Assembly: GCF_900186835.1 (NCBI RefSeq) | Contig: NZ_LT906448.1 | Location: forward strand, 1,471,501-1,535,500 | Direction: 5' to 3' | From: Pasteurella dagmatis | GTDB taxonomy: Bacteria; Pseudomonadota; Gammaproteobacteria; Enterobacterales; Pasteurellaceae | Length of the DNA stretch: 64,000 nucleotides | Shown here: positions 48,883 to 57,970 of the stretch, piece after piece | How positions within the stretch are numbered: position 1 is the stretch's first letter | Layout: the number at the start of each line of letters is the position of its first letter | Made by a program: the position numbers and the translations under genes | Notes under the pieces: generated by a model | Told to the model about the DNA's origin: nothing | The model's input: the letters and a program-made list of their open reading frames with translations, nothing else | Database searches by the model: none

Positions 48883-48918
48883 ATTCCATATTACGAAAAT
48901 AATAAAAGGAGAACATTC

Positions 48919-49767
48919 ATGAAAGTGAAATATTGGCATGGAGGTTTAACTGATCACGAAGTAAAAGCGATCGAAAAAATCAAACAAGCTTTTTCAGATT
49001 CCGAAAAAGTAAACCAATCTTTCAAGGGGAAAGAATTACAAGAATTAGAGGCATTAAAATCCATTTTCCCTTGGCGAGGCTATTCGGGGTTCCGCTTTGC
49101 GGATGTGAAAGAACGTAAAGAAGGTGAATTTGATTTAGTTATTGTGACACACTGCAATGTGTTGATTGTGGAATTAAAGCATTGGAATGGTGTGATTACC
49201 TCTGATAAAGATAAATGGTATTTAAACAAAAAAGATATGGGGCGTTCACCAGTTTCTGTTACTCGAAATAAACAGTTTTTACTGGAAAAGAAACTGGATA
49301 AATTTAAACAACAATTTACCAATAAAGGTTTTAGTCCACAGGTACATTTTTTGGTTGTGATGACAGGTAATGCTGATTTTAGTCAGTTGCCCGACAATGA
49401 AAAACTACATGTTCTCACTTTAGCGGATTTTCTTAAACTTAAAAACGAACATAAATTTAACAAACGTTTTCGTCCACACCCAGAGAGTAGAACCTTAAAT
49501 CAAGATTTTTCTATCTTTGATAATAAAATTTTTGGTGGCAATACTGTCAAACCCAACTCTATCAATATAAGTGGCTATTATGCTGAAGATACACCTATTT
49601 TTTCGCACCCCAAACACATTTTTCAAGAATATCTTGCGCAAACTGAAAACAAAAAATACCAAGACCAAGTTCTTTGCGTCGTTGGGATTTCACTAAAATC
49701 AACCGTCCGGAAGCACAAACGCCAGACGGGCGTTACCGTTTGGTCAGCCGCGAATACGATGTATTGA
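48919..49767 (+). CDS. NERD nuclease-like N-terminal part of a frameshifted NERD-kinase-helicase protein
   Basis: The first 250 or so codons encode a nuclease-related (NERD) domain with GEFDLVIVTHCNVLIVELKHW (about residues 70-90). This contains Asp and ExK of the restriction-endonuclease-like core. The start of a kinase N-lobe follows. After codon 252 (VL) the frame becomes wrong: the next about 30 codons (CVVGISLKST...) are out of frame and end at TAA. One extra base in the TTT run near 49673 would join this frame to the next one, giving VLLRRWDF and a single protein of about 1,655 residues. NERD fused to kinase is known from PglW of type 2 BREX. Here the fusion continues into a helicase. 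Confidence 0.75.
   Translation: MKVKYWHGGLTDHEVKAIEKIKQAFSDSEKVNQSFKGKELQELEALKSIFPWRGYSGFRFADVKERKEGEFDLVIVTHCNVLIVELKHWNGVITSDKDKWYLNKKDMGRSPVSVTRNKQFLLEKKLDKFKQQFTNKGFSPQVHFLVVMTGNADFSQLPDNEKLHVLTLADFLKLKNEHKFNKRFRPHPESRTLNQDFSIFDNKIFGGNTVKPNSINISGYYAEDTPIFSHPKHIFQEYLAQTENKKYQDQVLCVVGISLKSTVRKHKRQTGVTVWSAANTMY
49668..49679 (+). other. Single-base frameshift site in the accessory gene
   Basis: The frame changes by -1 at CAAGTTCTTTGCG. Adding one T restores a continuous frame and the peptide VLLRRWDFTK. The downstream frame is closed by TGA at 49644, so the join must lie between 49647 and 49767. An A6 run at 49651-49656 is the only other slippery tract. The shift could be a real mutation, a sequencing error or, less likely, programmed slippage. 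Confidence 0.8.
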
Positions 49768-52700
49768 ACCATATCAAATTAAAAAATAAAGACTTATATC
49801 ACGCTTGTTTAAACTATAAAACCACGCCGCAAAAAAGCGAGATTACAGCTGAACATATTGATTTATTTGAGTTGTTCCCTCAGCAAAAGCGTTTTAATCA
49901 ATTTGTCGGCGGGCATAGTGGTGAAAATTTAAGTCAAGAACGCCGTTTGGGATTAGTTCAGCTTTTATTAGATAAATTTGCCCAATTACATAAAATTGGT
50001 ATTGCTCATCGGGATTTGGGCGAACACAGTATTTGGCTGTCGGCAGATGACAAAATTACATTATCAGGTTTTGCGACCGCTTACTTTCCGTCAGAGCAAA
50101 CTGTTGGTGATGTGCGTGAAATTTTGGAAGTATCCGGCGATTTGGCAAAAGAAGCTTTTTCACTTTCAGACGGCATCAAACTTACGCCCTATCAATATGA
50201 TGTACGTTCATTGGCAGTGCTAGCTTGGCATATCATTAAAGCAGAGAGGATTTCCTCAGCCAGCATTACCGATATGAAAACAAGATTGAATGAAGAAACA
50301 AAATGGTATAGCGATTTATTGCAGGTTGCATTGTCCGAAAAACCCTTTGAAAGTGCGGTAGAATTTTTGGACAGTTTTAATCAAAACAGACCTGACCAAT
50401 CAGTAGATTTTTCATTTGATTTTTCAAAATTAGAGCCATTTACCCACGATATTAACCATTCTCGTGCCTATCGTGAGGACGATGATTTTATTGTTGAAAC
50501 CAGTGAAAAAGAAGTTTACCGCTCTAATGGTTTATTGGTTAAAGCGTGGTTAAATTCAGACCCGCAGACCGATAGTTCAAAAGCCAGAGTAGTTTTGCAT
50601 TGGCTGGAAAATATGGCGAAACTGGCGAAATTGTCGCCCGATTATGTGCCGAAAATCCGTGAATTCGGTATTGCTAAAAAATCGGGCTGCCTATTTGCAG
50701 TGAGCGATTTTATCGATAACGGTATACCTTGGCAAAAAACTCAAGAAATCAATTTGGCTGATGAGCTTAAGCTCACGCTTATTAATCAGCTTGTTCAAAA
50801 TGTTGAACATTTGCACAGCTTAGGTTTTACGCACGGTGATTTGAAACCTGACAACGTATTGGTAACGATTGATAGCGACAATATTCGGCTTCAGATTTTG
50901 GATATTTTAGATTTCTCGCCAAGCGGACAAAGCCAGTTCAATACCGAATATTCGCCAGAATTTGATCATGCCACCGAAAAACAGCGGGATAATTTTGCCG
51001 TGATGAAAATGGCGTGTGAATTATTGGGCGTAGCATGGAATCAACCGTCTGAAAATTTTCCTGAAATTGCTGGATTAATACAACAAGAATATTCAGATAA
51101 TCAAACGGCTTTTATTTCATTAGCCAGATTTAAAGAAGCGCTCAATCCAAAGCCAACCACGCCGATGATAAATATTACGGTGGGTGGGCGTAATTCGTTT
51201 ACGCCAATTGAAATTTATCCTGATAATGGCGAGTTGTTTATTCAATTTGAGAAAAGCAAAAAAGATGATGTGTTGGTACAATTTATCGGTTTGGGAGGTG
51301 TATTAAAAGCGTTTTATTCGGTACGAGATAAGCAATTTACTCAAGCTTTGCCACCGATTGAACGCAGTTATATCAGCGGGCGAGACCGTGATAACAGTGT
51401 GATGAGTTTAACACTGGGACTAAATATTGTTTATGACTCTTACGGCGACATAAAGGCACTAAATGATGCTTTAAACAATCATGAGCAATTTACCCAAGTT
51501 ATTGAACAATTTATCGCTGAACATATCTTAAAACAGCCTGAAAAAGAACAAATTGAAGCAGTTGAAGCGGTTCAAACTGAAACCGAAGTCGTTGATACTG
51601 ATTCCGTAGATACTGTTATTGAGCAACGTCCCAGCATTCAAAAACTTTGGCAGGCAATTTTGGATACCGAAACAGAAGCTTTACCATCAATCACGGCAAG
51701 TGAAGCACTGCAAAAAAAGGAAAATGGCGACATTTATATCCCGTATGATGGTGAAATTAATCCGATTGACCAATTCAAACGTGATGAAATTGTAGAAGCG
51801 ATTGGTAAAAGTGAAGATGGTGAAAAGATCTTTAAATATGGTGTGGTGGATATTGCCAAAAGCCAACTGAATGAATTACACCTCAAATCTAAAAATCTGA
51901 CCAATTCAGCAAGCAATATTCAAACCGATACGCCTGTTTATTTGCAAAGCAAACAAAACAAAGCGTCTTACACCCGCCGTAAAAATGCTTTACAACGCAT
52001 TTTAGATGGTGAAGGCGTAGTTAAAAATTTGGTTCATTATTTTGATGAAAAATGCGCTTTATCTGCGGACAATTATTTTATTAAAGTGAGTGATGATGAA
52101 TTTAAACGTTACGACCAACCTGAAAAAGGCGTAAGTTTGAATGAAGCACAGCGTATCGCTTTCCAAAAACTGATTGCCAATGGACCATTATCTTTATTAC
52201 AAGGCCCGCCGGGAACGGGAAAAACAGAATTTATTGCTGCATTTGTGCATTATTTGTTTGATGTACAGAAAGTTCGCAATATCTTGTTGGTTAGTCAATC
52301 GCATGAAGCCGTCAATACCGCTGCCGAACGCATCCGCAAGCACTGCCAACGCTTGGGAACAGATTTGCAATTGGTACGGTTTAGCAACCGTGAAGTGGCG
52401 GATTCTGAAATTTTAGAAGATGTGTTCTCGCCGAATTTGGTCGGGCAAAAAAAAGCGCAGTTGAATGTGAATAAAATTGGCAATATTTATCAGCTTGGGC
52501 GCAGTATGGGGCTGCCTGAAAGCTATTTGCGTGAGCGGGCGGAAATCATGTTTGATATCGGCTCACAAATCAGCCGTTATGAAAAAATCATTAAAAATTC
52601 AAAAGATGATAATATTGATGAAGACGAAAAGCGTTTACGCAAAAAGCTAGAAAATAGCATTAAAGAGCAAGCCCAAACAATGGGCATGCGTGAATTATTG

Positions 52701-53885
52701 GAGGTTGATGAGATTTTGCCAAAATTGATTGGTGAATTAAACCAAAAACACAATATTCAACCCGCAGAAGATGTTCAAGCCGGGAAATTGATTGGTTTAA
52801 CCCAAGATATGTTGGAAGCGCTTTCCAATGAACGTACCAATTATGATGAGTTCTTGGCACGTTCCCGTCAGCTTGTGATTGGCACTTGCGTGGGTATTGG
52901 ACAAAGACATATTGGCATTGCAGACAATATTTATGATTGGGTCATTGTGGACGAAGCGGCGCGTTCCATTTCCAGCGAATTGGCAATTGCCATGCAGTCA
53001 GGCACGCGCATTTTATTGGTGGGAGACCATAAACAATTACCGCCTTTGTATTCAGATGAACACAAAAATGCACTTGCCCGCCGTTTGGGGATTTCCAAAC
53101 GTGGCGAAGAATTAGACCAAGCATTAGGTAGTGATTTTGAACGGGTATTCCAATCAGAATACGGCAAGCAAACTTGTGCAACGCTTAAAACACAATACCG
53201 CATGGCTCCTGCGATTGGTAGTTTGGTATCTGCTTGTTTTTATAATAATGTTTTGGAAAACGGCAAAACCGATAATGATGTACCCAATATTTATGCTAAG
53301 CTGCCTGAAAAAATCAAAGCCAGTGTGACTTGGTTGGATACCACTTCATTACCCAATGCTTATCATGAACAAGGTAAAAGTGGCAGTTTGTCTAATCGAG
53401 CTGAAGCCGATGTGATTATTGGCGTATTACAGGATTTGGCAGACGATGAAATGTTTATGAACAGCGAAGTTGTACAAAAATGCTTGGATAAGTGCGAACA
53501 AGTCATTGGCGTGATTTGTATGTATGGGGAACAGAAAAAACTCATTCGCAAAAAATTCAATGAACGTAGTTGGGATGAGCGTTTTCGCCGTTTCGTCAAA
53601 ATTGACAGTGTGGACAGTTATCAGGGTAAAGAAAACCGTGTGATTATTTTATCGCTGACCCGCCACGATAAAACATACAGCACAGGCTTCTTATATTTAC
53701 CCAACCGTATCAATGTCGCTTTATCCCGTGCGATGGATAAACTGGTAATTGTCGGTGCCAAAACCGTGTGGGAACAGCCAAAAAACAGCAAAACCCCATT
53801 AGCCAAGGTGTTACGTTTTATGCAACAACAAACCCATCCGCAATATTACGCTATTAAAACTCTGAAAAACGGAGCGAAAAAATGA
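49674..53885 (+). CDS. Kinase-kinase-UPF1-type helicase part of the NERD fusion protein
   Basis: Main body of the fusion. First kinase-like domain (to about residue 240) has HRDLGEHSIWL and then LSGFA. The catalytic-loop Asn and the DFG Asp are missing, so it looks like a pseudokinase. The second kinase-like domain (about 270-490) has HGDLKPDNVLV and ILDILDFS and may be active. A mixed segment (500-830) follows. The superfamily 1B helicase (about 845-1390) is complete: GPPGTGKTEF, VIVDEAA, LLVGDHKQLPPLY, QYRMAP, SVDSYQGKENRVI and NVALSRAMDKL. Leu TTG codons are frequent, unlike neighbours. No ATG or ribosome site exists at its beginning (only a TTG), so without frame restoration it is unlikely to be translated well. 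Confidence 0.78.
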   Translation: MRRWDFTKINRPEAQTPDGRYRLVSREYDVLNHIKLKNKDLYHACLNYKTTPQKSEITAEHIDLFELFPQQKRFNQFVGGHSGENLSQERRLGLVQLLLDKFAQLHKIGIAHRDLGEHSIWLSADDKITLSGFATAYFPSEQTVGDVREILEVSGDLAKEAFSLSDGIKLTPYQYDVRSLAVLAWHIIKAERISSASITDMKTRLNEETKWYSDLLQVALSEKPFESAVEFLDSFNQNRPDQSVDFSFDFSKLEPFTHDINHSRAYREDDDFIVETSEKEVYRSNGLLVKAWLNSDPQTDSSKARVVLHWLENMAKLAKLSPDYVPKIREFGIAKKSGCLFAVSDFIDNGIPWQKTQEINLADELKLTLINQLVQNVEHLHSLGFTHGDLKPDNVLVTIDSDNIRLQILDILDFSPSGQSQFNTEYSPEFDHATEKQRDNFAVMKMACELLGVAWNQPSENFPEIAGLIQQEYSDNQTAFISLARFKEALNPKPTTPMINITVGGRNSFTPIEIYPDNGELFIQFEKSKKDDVLVQFIGLGGVLKAFYSVRDKQFTQALPPIERSYISGRDRDNSVMSLTLGLNIVYDSYGDIKALNDALNNHEQFTQVIEQFIAEHILKQPEKEQIEAVEAVQTETEVVDTDSVDTVIEQRPSIQKLWQAILDTETEALPSITASEALQKKENGDIYIPYDGEINPIDQFKRDEIVEAIGKSEDGEKIFKYGVVDIAKSQLNELHLKSKNLTNSASNIQTDTPVYLQSKQNKASYTRRKNALQRILDGEGVVKNLVHYFDEKCALSADNYFIKVSDDEFKRYDQPEKGVSLNEAQRIAFQKLIANGPLSLLQGPPGTGKTEFIAAFVHYLFDVQKVRNILLVSQSHEAVNTAAERIRKHCQRLGTDLQLVRFSNREVADSEILEDVFSPNLVGQKKAQLNVNKIGNIYQLGRSMGLPESYLRERAEIMFDIGSQISRYEKIIKNSKDDNIDEDEKRLRKKLENSIKEQAQTMGMRELLEVDEILPKLIGELNQKHNIQPAEDVQAGKLIGLTQDMLEALSNERTNYDEFLARSRQLVIGTCVGIGQRHIGIADNIYDWVIVDEAARSISSELAIAMQSGTRILLVGDHKQLPPLYSDEHKNALARRLGISKRGEELDQALGSDFERVFQSEYGKQTCATLKTQYRMAPAIGSLVSACFYNNVLENGKTDNDVPNIYAKLPEKIKASVTWLDTTSLPNAYHEQGKSGSLSNRAEADVIIGVLQDLADDEMFMNSEVVQKCLDKCEQVIGVICMYGEQKKLIRKKFNERSWDERFRRFVKIDSVDSYQGKENRVIILSLTRHDKTYSTGFLYLPNRINVALSRAMDKLVIVGAKTVWEQPKNSKTPLAKVLRFMQQQTHPQYYAIKTLKNGAKK
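50165..50176 (-). other. Perfect 12-mer Neisseria DNA uptake sequence
   Basis: The minus strand reads ATGCCGTCTGAA, the full extended uptake sequence of Neisseria meningitidis and N. gonorrhoeae. A near copy (ACCGTCTGAA, nine of ten core bases) is at 51044-51053. Such words are not expected in Haemophilus DNA and mark likely descent from a Neisseria donor. Confidence 0.85.
50351..50359 (+). repeat. Single Haemophilus USS inside the accessory gene
   Basis: AAGTGCGGT followed by AGAATTTTT fits the extended Haemophilus uptake consensus. It is the only exact USS found in about 6.4 kb of the block; elsewhere the window averages roughly one per 1.6 kb by eye count. Confidence 0.8.
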
Positions 53886-55267
53886 GTGAACAACAAACAC
53901 CCTATAATCAAATAGATTTTGTCGTTAAAGCCCCGCGATTCCGAATTGTATTTTCCTATATGAGCGACAAAGGCGTTGCATTTGTGCGCGAGTATTTGTT
54001 GAGGCTGTTGAAAGTAACACCGTGTAAACCTGCACAAATTGCCAAATATTTTGGCTTTAACCAACATGAAACCGAAATTGCTCTTGCTGATTTGGAACAC
54101 AATAAATGGATTACTTGGCGAGATGATGGTTTGATTGAGCTGTCTGCTGAAGGCTCACGATTGTTTCAAAATGACGGACAAGATTCGCCCCAAATTCCAA
54201 CATTAAAAGAATTTGGTGGAGAATATCGTATGGAGTTATTAAATAATAATTTTTTGCAGAAAAAAGATTGCGATAAAGCCCGCCAACAAGCCATTGAATT
54301 GGAAATTGAGTCCAAAGTATTGTCCGAAAGCAATGAAATTGTGCGAAAAACTTTTCAAAACAGTTTTCGGCAATTGATGGAAGATGACATCATCAATTTA
54401 AGTGAAAAAGATATTGCTTTATATAAAATTGATGCCATCGAGCCAAAAGGTTCACCTGATTATTTTCGGTTTACGCAAAAATTTGAATTGTTACCTGAAA
54501 CAGGCGAATCCAAAGAACGCCATGATGTGCCAACCGTTATTTATCAAGATAATATCCAACAAGCGATTACGGAAAAATTGGGGCAATTTCCCCGTGGTGA
54601 TAATTTGCGTGAATTACGTCAAAGCATGGATGAAATAGGTGATGACGATACATTAAAAGTGTTGTTTGGTGGGCGATTTGATATTATTGAATTTAAAAAG
54701 GCTCAATATCAATTTGAACAGCAAAATGGTTTGTATTTTTTGGGGCAAATTTATCATCAAGAAGCGTTATTCAAACGAATACAGGGTATTTTGAATGAAT
54801 TGGATAAGAAGCAAACCAAAAAACTATATTGGCTTGCTCCAAGTGATATTTATTGGGGAAAACAGCGAAAAATCCACAATAAAATCCAATCTTTAGCTGA
54901 TAAACAAAAGGAAAAAAATTATGATTTCCGACTTTATTTGCCTTTGCCATCTGAGCGCTATGATCGTGAAAAGCAAGAATGGTTGCATCAGTTTAGAGAT
55001 GTATCAGAATCAGAAAAAGTACTCTATGGATTTTGTGAAGGCTTTTTAGACGGTAATACGGAAATTTTGTTTTTAGAAGATAAATTTGCAGTGGTTTGTT
55101 ACCATACAAAATCACCTTCCTATCCAGTTACTTTACCGATTGGTTTTATGGTAACAAATAAAGATAAAGTTAAATATATTTCCAACTTAGTAGAACAATA
55201 TTTAAACTCACAATTACACTCTTGTGATGAAAATAAAGACTTAGGTTTACTTGTTAAAAGAGCATAA
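53882..55267 (+). CDS. Winged-helix-containing protein partnered with the NERD-kinase-helicase gene
   Basis: Unrecognised 461-residue protein. Its ATG overlaps the helicase stop by four bases (ATGA), which implies tight co-expression. Residues about 35-100 look like a winged helix: YLLRLLKVTPCKPAQIAKYF then ETEIALADLEHNKWITWRDD and a beta wing. The middle is Gln/Lys/Glu-rich. The C-terminal part (about 300-450) is mixed alpha/beta with LYWLAPSDIYW and a hydrophobic LPIGFMV strand; I see no HKD phospholipase motif or nuclease signature. It may recruit the helicase to DNA or regulate it. Function is unknown. Confidence 0.75.
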   Translation: MSEQQTPYNQIDFVVKAPRFRIVFSYMSDKGVAFVREYLLRLLKVTPCKPAQIAKYFGFNQHETEIALADLEHNKWITWRDDGLIELSAEGSRLFQNDGQDSPQIPTLKEFGGEYRMELLNNNFLQKKDCDKARQQAIELEIESKVLSESNEIVRKTFQNSFRQLMEDDIINLSEKDIALYKIDAIEPKGSPDYFRFTQKFELLPETGESKERHDVPTVIYQDNIQQAITEKLGQFPRGDNLRELRQSMDEIGDDDTLKVLFGGRFDIIEFKKAQYQFEQQNGLYFLGQIYHQEALFKRIQGILNELDKKQTKKLYWLAPSDIYWGKQRKIHNKIQSLADKQKEKNYDFRLYLPLPSERYDREKQEWLHQFRDVSESEKVLYGFCEGFLDGNTEILFLEDKFAVVCYHTKSPSYPVTLPIGFMVTNKDKVKYISNLVEQYLNSQLHSCDENKDLGLLVKRA

Positions 55268-55270
55268 TAA

Positions 55271-55300
55271 AAAAGGATTGAGCCGAAACTCAATCCTTTT
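55271..55300. terminator. Bidirectional terminator between the accessory block and groEL
   Basis: AAAAGGATTGAG / CTCAATCCTTTT forms a perfect 12-base stem with loop CCGAAA, flanked by A and T runs, between converging genes. Confidence 0.92.
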
Positions 55301-55318
55301 TAATTTATTGGGGAGGGG

Positions 55319-56962
<1,644 letters not shown>

Positions 56963-56976
56963 TTATCTTCCTTCTC

Positions 56977-57267
56977 TTATTCTACAATCGCTAAAATATC
57001 GTTTTCAGAAATAATTAATACTTCTTCGCCATCGATTTTTTCTGCTTTCACGCCGTAACCGTCATTGAAAATCACAGTATCGCCAACTTTAACATCCAAT
57101 GGTTGAACACTACCATTTTCTAAAATGCGACCTTTACCAACAGCTAATACTTTTGCACGTGTTGATTTAGTTGCAGCAGAACCTGTTAGAACGATACCGC
57201 CTGCTGATCTGGTTTCAACTTCTTCACGTTTGATGATCACTCGGTCGTGTAATGGACGAATATTCAT
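56977..57267 (-). CDS. groES: 10-kDa chaperonin GroES
   Basis: Heptameric lid of Gro[22 protein letters not shown] at the N-terminus, mobile loop [12 protein letters not shown] (GroEL contact, about residues 18-29). At 96 residues it is normal. AAGGAG stands eight bases before the ATG. Confidence 0.99.
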   Translation of the reverse strand: MNIRPLHDRVIIKREEVETRSAGGIVLTGSAATKSTRAKVLAVGKGRILENGSVQPLDVKVGDTVIFNDGYGVKAEKIDGEEVLIISENDILAIVE

Positions 57268-57317
57268 TGAATTACTCCTTAATAAAAAATGTGTTATGAA
57301 AATTAAACGTTTCCCTA

Positions 57318-57345
57318 ATATGTGGGAGCTTTTTTAGGTTTCAAG
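57318..57345 (-). promoter_or_regulatory. Sigma-32-like heat-shock promoter of groES-groEL
   Basis: On the minus strand CTTGAAA, a 12-base spacer and CCCACATAT closely match the sigma-32 consensus (CTTGAAA, CCCCATnT). The elements lie about 50-80 bases before the groES start. No CIRCE repeat is present. Confidence 0.75.
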
Positions 57346-57358
57346 GGTAAAAGTAAAA

Positions 57359-57823
57359 TTATTTTATTCTTTTATCATCATCCACTTGTTTTTCGTATTC
57401 TGCTTCAAATACTTCGTCTGTTTCGTTAAAAGTGCGGTGCTTTTTGGTAAAAAATTTACTACTAAAAAAACGAATTTTTCGACTAATGAATGACTCAATC
57501 CAATAAGTGGCTGGGGTAGTTAAAAGTAATAATCCCATCACATCTGTTAAAAAACCAGGAATAAAGAAAAGTACACCAGCCACAATCCAAATGCCTGACT
57601 TTAACAATGAACGTGCGGGAATTTCGCCCTGAGAAAGTTGTTTCTGCACGTTCAATAAAGTATACCAACCACGTGCACGAATCATAAAAATTCCAATTAA
57701 AGAGGATAAGATTAATAAAATAATTAATCCCAATACTCCCATACTTGAGCCAATCCACACCAATAAAGATAACTCAAGGTAAATAAATAAAAACACGCTA
57801 ATCAGAAATAGAATTAAAGGCAT
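57359..57823 (-). CDS. fxsA: FxsA-family membrane protein
   Basis: Small inner-membrane protein (154 residues) of the FxsA family. E. coli FxsA, when overproduced, relieves exclusion of phage T7 in F-plasmid cells. Hydrophobic segments PLILFLISVFLFIYLELSLL, GVLGLIILLILSSLIGIFMI and IWIVAGVLFFIPGFLTDVMG carry the family's GFLTD signature. The start is the ATG at 57823 after AGGA; a longer frame from 57925 adds 34 unlikely residues. Upstream of groES, as in E. coli. Confidence 0.9.
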   Translation of the reverse strand: MPLILFLISVFLFIYLELSLLVWIGSSMGVLGLIILLILSSLIGIFMIRARGWYTLLNVQKQLSQGEIPARSLLKSGIWIVAGVLFFIPGFLTDVMGLLLLTTPATYWIESFISRKIRFFSSKFFTKKHRTFNETDEVFEAEYEKQVDDDKRIK

Positions 57824-57924
57824 TTTGTGATATCCTAAAGAGTAAAAAGTCATGTAGTTTAGTTTACTATAAATAGTAGCAAACTCTTCAAATTTCAACC
57901 GCACTTTGTAAGAAAATAAAAACA

Positions 57925-57953
57925 ATAAAGCTCACAATCAATGCGAGCTTTAT
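57925..57953 (-). terminator. Terminator of the abgT-family gene
   Basis: ATAAAGCTC / GAGCTTTAT forms a nine-base stem with an 11-base loop, followed on the minus strand by TGTTTTTATTTTC. It precedes fxsA. Confidence 0.75.
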
Positions 57954-57970
57954 GAATTAAGTAAAAACCA

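Larger units (their letters stand above)
48571..48918. other. Gene-poor 348-base junction at the left side of the accessory block
   Basis: Very AT-rich. It contains a hairpin (48608-48627), a 31-codon reading frame with a strong ribosome site on the minus strand (48700-48795), and a possible promoter and ribosome site for the plus-strand accessory gene. No tRNA, direct repeat, integrase remnant or insertion-sequence end was seen. Confidence 0.7.

Noticed and set aside
49651-49680. Programmed -1 frameshifting as the explanation for the split accessory gene
   Set aside because: The A6 tract is not a canonical X XXY YYZ heptamer in the upstream frame (a C precedes it), and slippage there would give KKIPRPSSLRRW, less natural than the VLLRRWDF obtained by adding one T downstream. 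Kept only as a lesser possibility.
48571-55318. Integrative element with attachment sites
   Set aside because: No integrase, tRNA gene or matching direct repeats at the two ends; homologous recombination after DNA uptake is simpler.
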